A DNA stretch of 7,202 nucleotides. Source: Paracoccaceae bacterium (GTDB lineage: Bacteria > Pseudomonadota > Alphaproteobacteria > Rhodobacterales > Rhodobacteraceae). Below are positions 1 through 5,010 of the stretch, in pieces. Position 1 is the first letter of the stretch. Each line of letters starts with the position of its first letter. The translations under genes and the position numbers were made by a program. The notes beneath the pieces are model-generated. The model was given only the letters and a program-made list of their open reading frames with translations, did no database searches and was not told the origin of the DNA. Where the stretch lies: contig DOOI01000221.1 of NCBI GenBank assembly GCA_003512825.1, positions 477 through 7,678 of the forward strand, read 5' to 3'.

Positions 1-1
1 A

Positions 2-1852
2 GACCGCCTCTTGCTGACCGACACCACCATGCGCGACGGCCATCAATCGCTGCTGGCCACCCGGATGCGCTCGATCGATATGATCAAGGTAGCCCCCGCC
101 TATGCACAGCTGCTGCCCGAGCTTTTCTCGGTCGAATGCTGGGGCGGTGCGACTTTTGACGTGGCCTATCGCTTCTTGCAAGAATGCCCATGGCAACGCC
201 TGCGCGACTTACGCACGGTCATGCCGAACGTGCTCACCCAAATGCTGCTGCGCGCGTCAAACGGCGTTGGCTACACCAATTACCCCGACAACGTCGTGCA
301 ATCCTTCGTGGCACAAGCCGCCCGCACCGGTGTCGATGTGTTCCGCGTCTTCGATAGCCTGAATTGGGTTGAAAACATGCGCGTCGCGATGGACGCCGTA
401 GGCGAAAGCGGCAAGATCTGCGAAGCGGCGATCTGCTACACGGGCGATATTCTCGACCCCAAGCGCGCCAAATACGACCTGAAATACTATGTCTCCATGG
501 CACGCGACCTCGAAGCCGCAGGCGCACATGTCCTCGGACTGAAAGATATGGCAGGCCTGCTCAAACCTGCAGCAGCACAGGCATTGGTCAAGGCGCTCAA
601 GGACGAGTTGACCATCCCGGTTCATTTCCACACCCATGACACCTCCGGCATTGCCGGCGCCACGATTCTCGCAGCCGCCGACGCAGGGGTCGACGCCGTC
701 GATGCCGCCATGGACGCCTTCTCGGGCGGCACCTCTCAGCCCTGCCTCGGCTCGATCGTCGAAAGCCTGCGCCACACCCCGCGCGACACCGGGCTCGACA
801 TCGCAGCAATCCGCGATCTGTCGGGCTATTGGGAACATGTCCGCGCGCAATACAGCGCCTTCGAATCCGGCCTCGCAGCCCCCGCATCCGAAGTCTATCT
901 GCACGAGATGCCCGGAGGCCAGTTCACCAACCTCAAGGCACAGGCCCGCTCTATGGGACTGGAAGAAAGATGGCCCGACGTGGCCCGCACCTATGCCGAC
1001 GTCAATCAGATGTTCGGCGATATCGTCAAAGTCACCCCCTCCTCCAAAGTCGTGGGCGACATGGCGCTGATGATGGTCTCCCAAGGTCTGAGCCGCGCCG
1101 ATGTCGAAGACGCGTCGCGCGACGTCTCTTTTCCCGACTCCGTCGTCGACATGATGAAAGGCAACCTTGGCCAACCCCCCGGCGGTTTCCCCGAAGCGCT
1201 GGTCAAAAAGGTGCTCAAAGGTGAAAAACCCGCGACCGAACGTCCGGGCAAACATCTCGCGCCCATCGACCTTGAAGCGACCCGCGCCGCCCTCTCCACT
1301 GAATTGGATGGTCGCACCATCGACAACGAAGACCTCAATGGCTACCTGATGTATCCCAAGGTCTTTCTGGATTACATGGGCCGCCACCGCGCCTACGGTC
1401 CGGTTCGCACCCTGCCCACCCGCACCTTCTTTTACGGGATGGAACCGGGCGAAGAAATCTCCGTGGAAATCGATCCGGGTAAAATCTTGGAAATCCGCCT
1501 GCAAGCAGTTGGTGAAACCGATGAAACAGGCGAGGTCAAAGTGTTTTTCGAACTCAATGGCCAACCCCGCTCCATCCGGGTGCCAAACCGTTTGGTGAAA
1601 AGCACCACGCAAGCCCGCCCGAAAGCTGATACTGCCAATCCAGCCCATATCGGCGCCCCAATGCCCGGCATCGTGGCCTCCGTCGCGGTGAAACCGGGAC
1701 AAGACATCCACGAGGGCGATATGCTGCTCACGATCGAAGCGATGAAAATGGAAACCGCACTTCACGCCGACCGTGTCGGCGTCGTCAAAGCCGTTCACGT
1801 GCACCCCGGCGCACAGATCGACGCGAAAGACCTTTTGATCGAACTGGAGTAA
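2..1852 (+). CDS. pyc: Pyruvate carboxylase, C-terminal part (5' end outside window)
   Basis: Biotin enzyme that makes oxaloacetate from pyruvate, bicarbonate and ATP in the cytoplasm (anaplerosis, gluconeogenesis). The frame is open from base 2, so 616 C-terminal residues are visible; the biotin carboxylase half (about 537 residues by comparison with the Rhizobium etli enzyme) lies upstream. The carboxyltransferase domain opens with DTTMRDGHQS, with Arg at 32-34, metal-ligand Asp at 35-37 and Gln at 44-46. The Lys to be carbamylated is in LKDMAG (542-544). Metal-binding His residues of HTHD are at 629-631 and 635-637. The catalytic Thr of VTPSSK is at 1034-1036. A central tetramerisation region follows, then a biotinyl-carrier domain with AMKMET; the biotinylated Lys is at 1745-1747, 34 residues before the C-terminus. 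The spacing of these residues matches, as I recall it, R. etli numbering (549, 718, 747, 749, 882, 1119) with no net indel. No frameshift is seen. An internal TTG at 11 is not the start, because conserved sequence continues upstream of it. Confidence 0.97.
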   Translation, partial: DRLLLTDTTMRDGHQSLLATRMRSIDMIKVAPAYAQLLPELFSVECWGGATFDVAYRFLQECPWQRLRDLRTVMPNVLTQMLLRASNGVGYTNYPDNVVQSFVAQAARTGVDVFRVFDSLNWVENMRVAMDAVGESGKICEAAICYTGDILDPKRAKYDLKYYVSMARDLEAAGAHVLGLKDMAGLLKPAAAQALVKALKDELTIPVHFHTHDTSGIAGATILAAADAGVDAVDAAMDAFSGGTSQPCLGSIVESLRHTPRDTGLDIAAIRDLSGYWEHVRAQYSAFESGLAAPASEVYLHEMPGGQFTNLKAQARSMGLEERWPDVARTYADVNQMFGDIVKVTPSSKVVGDMALMMVSQGLSRADVEDASRDVSFPDSVVDMMKGNLGQPPGGFPEALVKKVLKGEKPATERPGKHLAPIDLEATRAALSTELDGRTIDNEDLNGYLMYPKVFLDYMGRHRAYGPVRTLPTRTFFYGMEPGEEISVEIDPGKILEIRLQAVGETDETGEVKVFFELNGQPRSIRVPNRLVKSTTQARPKADTANPAHIGAPMPGIVASVAVKPGQDIHEGDMLLTIEAMKMETALHADRVGVVKAVHVHPGAQIDAKDLLIELE

Positions 1853-1861
1853 TCTGCCCCT

Positions 1862-1927
1862 GTCTCTCCTTCGAAAAATATCCCGGGGGGAGACGAGCAT
1901 CGCGAGGAGGGGGGCAGCGCCCCCCTC
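1862..1927. repeat. GC-rich double-hairpin intergenic element (candidate dispersed repeat or terminator)
   Basis: Two inverted repeats follow the pyruvate carboxylase stop. The first pairs 1862-1869 with 1887-1894 (8 bp including one G-T pair, 17-nt loop) and carries the core CGAAAAATATCCCGGGGGG. The second pairs 1907-1915 with 1919-1927 (9 perfect pairs, 3-nt loop). No T-run follows either stem, so a classic intrinsic terminator is not shown, although the second hairpin could slow polymerase or protect the 3' end of the message. From memory, very similar AAATATCCCGGG plus GGGGCAGCGCCCC blocks occur between genes in many Rhodobacteraceae genomes; that cannot be tested within this window, where only one copy is present. 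Confidence 0.55.
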
Positions 1928-1958
1928 ACTTCCTCACCCCGAAACACAAAGGCTTCCC

Positions 1959-2342
1959 ATGATTGTCACCCCCCTCTACGCAGGCCTTCTTGGCCTCTTG
2001 CTTCTCGCGCTCTCGATCAATGTCATCCGCGACCGCTTTCGCACCAAGGTCTCGCTCGGCGATGGCAATGATGCGCTTTTGCAAAAATCCATCCGCGCCC
2101 ATGGCAATTTCGTCGAATACGCCCCCTTGGGCCTCGTGTTGATTGCTGTGGCCGAGCTGCAAGGTGCGCCTGCCTTCGCGGTCCATCTCTTGGGCACGGC
2201 GCTCTTTCTTGGCCGCGCGCTGCATGCCTACGGCATTACGCGCCCCAAAGACCTCCATCCTGCGCGTGGTCTTGGCATGCTGCTCACCTTTGCCGCTCTC
2301 GGCCTCACCAGCCTCGCGCTCCTCGCGCATCGCCTGTTTTGA
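1959..2342 (+). CDS. MAPEG-family membrane protein
   Basis: 127-residue integral inner-membrane protein of the MAPEG superfamily (membrane-associated proteins in eicosanoid and glutathione metabolism; bacterial members resemble YecN). Four hydrophobic segments are visible at about residues 4-23, 55-68, 72-91 and 105-123. The family signature lies after the first segment: RAHGNFVEYAPLGL at 46-59, with Arg46, Asn50 and Glu53 of the RAxxNxxE pattern that binds glutathione in characterised members. The length is normal for bacterial members. AAAGG at 1948-1952 lies 6 nt before the ATG and supports the start. The gene follows the hairpin element after pyc and precedes a tRNA with its own promoter, so it is probably transcribed alone or by read-through. 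Substrate and activity cannot be told from sequence; many bacterial members are uncharacterised. Confidence 0.88.
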   Translation: MIVTPLYAGLLGLLLLALSINVIRDRFRTKVSLGDGNDALLQKSIRAHGNFVEYAPLGLVLIAVAELQGAPAFAVHLLGTALFLGRALHAYGITRPKDLHPARGLGMLLTFAALGLTSLALLAHRLF

Positions 2343-2378
2343 ACCGCGCTTTCGACCAATTGCCGTGCATTTTTTCCC

Positions 2379-2407
2379 TTGCAGCCGCCGCGCGCTTCTC
2401 CTATCAC
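2379..2407 (+). promoter_or_regulatory. Candidate sigma-70-type promoter for tRNA-Gly
   Basis: TTGCAG (2379-2384) and TATCAC (2402-2407) are separated by exactly 17 bp. A start about 7 nt downstream would leave a leader of roughly 12 nt before the mature tRNA 5' end at 2426. The -35 box, preceded by C, resembles the alphaproteobacterial CTTG-type element. Position and spacing fit well, but the -10 box matches only partly. Confidence 0.45.
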
Positions 2408-2425
2408 GCCGCTACCGATCAGGGC

Positions 2426-2500
2426 GCGGGCGTAGCTCAGGGGTAGAGCATAACCTTGCCAAGGTTAGGGTCGAGAGTTCGAATCTCTTCGCCCGCTCCA
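2426..2500 (+). tRNA. tRNA-Gly (anticodon GCC)
   Basis: Complete 75-nt cloverleaf. The acceptor stem GCGGGCG (2426-2432) pairs perfectly with CGCCCGC (2490-2496). Next come discriminator T at 2497 and an encoded CCA at 2498-2500. The D-arm begins AGCTCAGGGGTAGAGC. The anticodon stem TAACC (2451-2455) pairs with GGTTA (2463-2467) around TTGCCAA, with anticodon GCC at 2458-2460, which reads GGC and GGU. The variable loop is 5 nt. The T stem GAGAG/CTCTT closes a TTCGAAT loop with one G-T pair. It stands alone, not in a tRNA cluster, and no integrase or attachment-site duplication of its 3' end is visible in the window. Confidence 0.98.
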
Positions 2501-2505
2501 AGACG

Positions 2506-2537
2506 AAAAGCCTCCCTTCGGGGAGGCTTTTGTTTTT
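2506..2537 (+). terminator. Rho-independent terminator of tRNA-Gly
   Basis: AAAAGCCTCCC (2506-2516) pairs over 11 bp with GGGAGGCTTTT (2521-2531) around a very stable TTCG tetraloop. The T-rich tail runs to 2537 with one interrupting G. It starts 5 nt after the tRNA CCA end. Read on the minus strand the same hairpin also ends in a run of four T residues, so it may additionally stop transcription coming from the convergent gene that ends at 2588. Confidence 0.93.
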
Positions 2538-2587
2538 CCGAGCCTTGCCTGAGCGACGGTCCCGCCCCTCTCGCACGCAGGCTGGGT

Positions 2588-2953
2588 TTAGCGAATTGGA
2601 AACCGTTTACGACAATAGTCTGATTGCGCTTCGAACTCGTCCAGCGTCTGCTCCAGATCGCGCCGATCTGCCACCGCTTTGAGCGCCAAAAGCTTCTGGT
2701 TTTCCGTGCCGCTTACATAGATTTGCAGAATGTAGCCTGCGTAAAGCAGCACAAATTCCTTATCGCGTGTGCCAATGATTTCGGCGCGCTCCATCACCGC
2801 CGCAGTCTGGCTGATGATATAGGCGCATTTCAAGGCCTCGGCCTCTTCTCCAACATAGACCCGGCGCCCCTGCGCCATAGCCGCGCCCGCAAGGGTCGCC
2901 ACGACGGCCCCCACCAGTCCTGCCCGGCACCACAGGGCCACGCGCGCAGACAC
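2588..2953 (-). CDS. Small exported protein of unknown function
   Basis: I do not recognise this 121-residue protein. A signal peptide is evident: basic Arg4 and Arg10, hydrophobic stretch at about 11-25, and AMA before Gln28 as the likely signal peptidase I site. The mature part of about 94 residues is soluble, probably periplasmic, with no lipobox and no further membrane segment. It holds two cysteines, Cys43 (in ALKCAYI) and Cys114 (in DYCRKRF near the C-terminus), which could form a disulfide. The middle looks helical. The GTG start at 2951-2953 touches the TGA of the upstream RAM-domain gene with no gap, and AAGG lies about 10 nt before it inside that gene, so the two are probably translationally coupled. 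The intact signal peptide supports this start and that it is a real gene. Confidence 0.78.
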   Translation of the reverse strand: MSARVALWCRAGLVGAVVATLAGAAMAQGRRVYVGEEAEALKCAYIISQTAAVMERAEIIGTRDKEFVLLYAGYILQIYVSGTENQKLLALKAVADRRDLEQTLDEFEAQSDYCRKRFPIR

Positions 2954-3193
2954 TCAGAAGGCCTTGAAAGTCAAAGTGGTCAAACTGCGCTCGATCCCCG
3001 GCACATCCAGCAGGGTCTCGTTGATATAGTGCCCGATGTCGCGATCTTTCGGGATGTAGAGCTTGAGGAGCAAATCCCATTCCCCGCTGGTGGAATAGAG
3101 CTCTGAATGAATCTCCCTCAGCGCAATTTCCTCCGCCACCGCATAGGTTTTTCCGGGTTTGCAACGGATTTGGACGAAAACACAGGTGCTCAT
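2954..3193 (-). CDS. Stand-alone Lrp/AsnC ligand-binding (RAM) domain protein
   Basis: 79-residue protein consisting of only the effector-binding and oligomerisation domain of Lrp/AsnC regulators. The opening strand [15 protein letters not shown], the segment [18 protein letters not shown], then [19 protein letters not shown] and the closing strand TTLTFKAF give the expected beta-alpha-beta-beta-alpha-beta order. No helix-turn-helix precedes it, so it should not bind DNA alone. Known single-domain relatives form ring-like or dimeric assemblies and bind amino acids, or modulate full-length Lrp proteins; which applies here is unknown. The ATG at 3191-3193 is preferred over one 7 codons upstream because AAAGGAG (3201-3207) sits 7 nt before it. 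It is first in a two-gene minus-strand unit with the exported protein downstream and is divergent from hisB. Confidence 0.9.
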   Translation of the reverse strand: MSTCVFVQIRCKPGKTYAVAEEIALREIHSELYSTSGEWDLLLKLYIPKDRDIGHYINETLLDVPGIERSLTTLTFKAF

Positions 3194-3213
3194 ATTAGCT
3201 CTCCTTTGTGCCA

Positions 3214-3242
3214 AACCTGCCTCGCGCCGCGCGCCGGGTCAA
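3214..3242 (-). promoter_or_regulatory. Weak candidate promoter for the RAM-domain gene
   Basis: Read on the minus strand, TTGACC (3237-3242) is a good -35 element. A 17-bp GC-rich spacer leads to CAGGTT (3214-3219), a poor -10. The predicted start would fall just before the Shine-Dalgarno, giving a very short leader. Offered only as the best match in the divergent spacer. Confidence 0.22.
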
Positions 3243-3269
3243 TCGCCTCTCCGCCACCCTCCGCGCCCC

Positions 3270-3298
3270 TTGCCGCATCTCTGTGGCCACAGCGGCAA
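3270..3298. promoter_or_regulatory. Inverted-repeat region with a 12-bp perfect palindrome (possible operator)
   Basis: CTGTGGCCACAG at 3281-3292 is a perfect palindrome. It is nested in an outer 7-bp inverted repeat, TTGCCGC (3270-3276) with GCGGCAA (3292-3298). It lies in the roughly 180-bp spacer between the divergent RAM-domain gene and hisB, upstream of the likely hisB -10 element. A transcription factor site is plausible; an RNA hairpin is possible. No T-run follows in a sense that would make it a terminator for either gene. Confidence 0.35.
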
Positions 3299-3318
3299 AA
3301 AACCCCGCCCCAAAGGGC

Positions 3319-3347
3319 TTCCGCCCGCGCCCTGCCCCGCCTATAAG
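3319..3347 (+). promoter_or_regulatory. Candidate hisB promoter
   Basis: TATAAG (3342-3347) is a good -10 box in otherwise GC-rich DNA. The sequence 17 bp upstream, TTCCGC (3319-3324), is a weak -35. The start of transcription would fall near 3354, leaving a leader of about 18 nt that includes the Shine-Dalgarno AGGAA at 3362-3366. Such a short leader leaves no room for a histidine attenuator, and I see no His-rich leader peptide. Confidence 0.4.
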
Positions 3348-3371
3348 CCTTGCAAAGCTATAGGAATTCCC

Positions 3372-3959
3372 ATGCGCCGCGCTACAATCTCTCGCCAGAC
3401 CGCTGAAACCGAGATCACCGTCACCCTCGATCTCGATGGAACGGGCCGCTACGACAACAAAACTGGCGTCGGTTTCTTCGACCATATGCTCGATCAATTG
3501 GCGCGCCACGCGCTGATCGACATGACTGTGCGCTGCACCGGCGATGTGCATATCGATGATCACCATTCCGTCGAGGATGTGGGCATCGCCCTTGGCCAAG
3601 CTCTGACCCAAGCGATGGGCGACAAAAAGGGCATCCGCCGCTATGGCGAATGCGCCCTGCCGATGGATGACGCGCAAATCCGTTGCGCGCTTGACCTCTC
3701 GGGCCGTCCCTTCCTTGTGTGGAATGTCATATTCCCCACTCAAAAGATTGGTCAGTTTGATACCGAATTGGTGCGCGAATTTTTCCAAGCCCTGTCCACA
3801 CATGGCGGCATCACCCTGCACCTTGATCAGGTCCATGGCGTCAATAGCCATCACATCGCCGAAGCCGCGTTCAAAGCCTGCGCGCGCGCCTTGCGCGATG
3901 CGCTAGACATCGACCCGCGCAAAGCCGATGCCATTCCCTCTACCAAGGGCATTTTGTGA
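3372..3959 (+). CDS. hisB: Imidazoleglycerol-phosphate dehydratase
   Basis: Mn-dependent enzyme of histidine biosynthesis that dehydrates imidazole glycerol phosphate to imidazole acetol phosphate in the cytoplasm. The 195-residue length is exactly that of monofunctional bacterial HisB; there is no fused phosphatase domain. Signature motifs are [15 protein letters not shown] (32-46), [10 protein letters not shown] (62-71) and, as the symmetry-related repeat, [15 protein letters not shown] (155-169), with metal ligands among His64, His65, Glu68, His160, His161 and Glu164. It ends with the usual PSTKG. The ATG at 3372 is chosen because AGGAA (3362-3366) lies 5 nt upstream and the family N-terminus ([14 protein letters not shown]) begins there; the longer open frame to 3159 adds low-complexity residues absent from the family. 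hisH begins 4 bp after the stop. Confidence 0.97.
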   Translation: MRRATISRQTAETEITVTLDLDGTGRYDNKTGVGFFDHMLDQLARHALIDMTVRCTGDVHIDDHHSVEDVGIALGQALTQAMGDKKGIRRYGECALPMDDAQIRCALDLSGRPFLVWNVIFPTQKIGQFDTELVREFFQALSTHGGITLHLDQVHGVNSHHIAEAAFKACARALRDALDIDPRKADAIPSTKGIL

Positions 3960-3963
3960 TCCT

Positions 3964-4599
3964 ATGACGACAGTCATCGTCGATTACGATTCCGGCAATC
4001 TGCATTCTGCCGAGAAAGCCTTTCAGAAAATGGCGCTGGAAACCGCCAGTGGCCCGGTCATGGTTACGGCAGATCCCGATGTGATCCGTCGGGCCGACCG
4101 CATCGTGCTGCCCGGCGACGGCGCTTTTCCCGCTTGCCGACACGCGCTCTTCGATCATCGCGGCGTTTTTGAAGCCATGGAAGAAGCGGTCGCGCGCGAT
4201 GCCAAGCCGTTTCTGGGCATTTGTATCGGGATGCAAATGCTGGCGCGCGAAGGCCTTGAATACACCCCCACCCCCGGCTTCAACTGGATTGACGGCACGG
4301 TAGAGAAAATCAGCGCGCGGGCCGGGCGCAAAGTGCCCCATATGGGTTGGAACGATCTGATCATTGATCACCCCCACCCGCTCTTTGATGGGCTAAAAAC
4401 GGGCGATCATGCCTATTTCGTGCATTCCTATCACTTTCGCGTGGCCAACCCTGCCCACAGGCTTGCCCATGTGGATTATGGCAGTGACGTCACCGCTATT
4501 GTGGGCCGCGACACTATCGCGGGCTTCCAGTTTCACCCGGAAAAGAGTCAGGCAATCGGCCTTCGCCTGATTGCCAATTTCCTGAACTGGCGCCCCTGA
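3964..4599 (+). CDS. hisH: Imidazole glycerol phosphate synthase, glutaminase subunit
   Basis: Class I glutamine amidotransferase that releases ammonia from glutamine and channels it to HisF, which makes imidazole glycerol phosphate and AICAR. The protein is 211 residues, typical for HisH. The N-terminus TVIVDYDSGNLHS is the family opening. LPGDGAF (49-55) supplies the oxyanion-strand region. The nucleophile is Cys87 in FLGICIGMQ, and the catalytic pair is His191 and Glu193 in FQFHPEKSQ. VPHMGWN (124-130) is also characteristic. The ATG at 3964 is used, not an in-frame start at 3928 inside hisB, because homology begins there. The 4-bp gap to hisB implies one message. The partner hisF, and hisA, often found next in related bacteria, are absent downstream: a convergent gene begins 18 bp after the stop. 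Confidence 0.96.
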   Translation: MTTVIVDYDSGNLHSAEKAFQKMALETASGPVMVTADPDVIRRADRIVLPGDGAFPACRHALFDHRGVFEAMEEAVARDAKPFLGICIGMQMLAREGLEYTPTPGFNWIDGTVEKISARAGRKVPHMGWNDLIIDHPHPLFDGLKTGDHAYFVHSYHFRVANPAHRLAHVDYGSDVTAIVGRDTIAGFQFHPEKSQAIGLRLIANFLNWRP

Positions 4600-4617
4600 C
4601 GTGGCGAAACGCGCGTC

Positions 4618-4998
4618 TTAGGGCTTGGACACCATCCGCCCCAATACGCGCCCGCCCATCACATGCACATGCAAATGCGGCACTTCTTGCACGCCAGCCT
4701 CACCTGCATTGGAAATCAACCGATAGCCTCCAAGCCCATCACCGGGCCGCACGCCGACCAATTCGCACACCTGATTCACCGCCCTTGTGAAATCGACGAT
4801 CTCTGCGTCGCTGGCCTCAGCCGCAAAATGATCATAGGTCACATAGGGCCCCTTGGGGATCACCAGCACATGCACAGGCGCCTGCGGGCCAATATCGTGA
4901 AATGCCAAGCTATGCTCGGTTTCCAGAACGGTTTTATTGGGAATCTCCCCGCGCAAAATCTTGGCGAAAATATTTTGCGGATCATACACATAGGCCAT
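4618..4998 (-). CDS. HIT-family nucleotide-binding protein (HinT-like)
   Basis: 126-residue cytoplasmic histidine triad protein, probably a purine nucleoside phosphoramidase or AMP-lysine hydrolase of the HinT branch. The N-terminus YDPQNIFAKILRGEIP and the central HVLVIPKGPY are typical. The active-site triad is HLHVH at 108-112 followed by VMGG; the last His of the motif (His112) is the expected nucleophile. SNAGEAGVQEVPHLH (96-110) matches the HinT loop. Length is normal. AAGG at 5008-5011 (minus sense) lies 9 nt before the ATG and overlaps the stop codon of the upstream glycosyltransferase gene, whose end is 12 bp away, so the two genes are probably co-transcribed. The small gap to convergent hisH (18 bp) contains no obvious terminator. 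Confidence 0.95.
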   Translation of the reverse strand: MAYVYDPQNIFAKILRGEIPNKTVLETEHSLAFHDIGPQAPVHVLVIPKGPYVTYDHFAAEASDAEIVDFTRAVNQVCELVGVRPGDGLGGYRLISNAGEAGVQEVPHLHVHVMGGRVLGRMVSKP

Positions 4999-5010
4999 GA
5001 GCGAGCACCT

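Noticed and set aside
257..1900. Long 547-codon open frame antisense to pyruvate carboxylase
   Set aside because: It lies opposite a well-supported conserved gene, and its translation has the skewed His/Phe/Gly/Asp content of a GC-rich shadow frame with no recognisable motif.
2426..2540. tRNA-Gly 3' end as an integration attachment site
   Set aside because: No integrase gene and no second copy of the tRNA 3' sequence are seen in the window.
2143..2682. 179-codon plus-strand open frame
   Set aside because: It starts inside the MAPEG gene in another frame and runs straight through the tRNA-Gly and its terminator, so it cannot be a normal gene.
3159..3371. N-terminal extension of hisB in the open frame
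   Set aside because: It adds a Pro/Arg/Ala-rich stretch not found in the family, overlaps the start of the divergent RAM-domain gene and covers the likely promoter; the ATG at 3372 has a good ribosome binding site.
3372..3400. Histidine attenuator or riboswitch before hisB
   Set aside because: The leader is too short after the likely -10 box, and no His-codon-rich leader peptide or terminator/antiterminator pair is visible.
3928..3963. Upstream start for hisH inside hisB
   Set aside because: The extra 12 residues precede the conserved HisH N-terminus; the ATG at 3964 gives the standard 211-residue protein.
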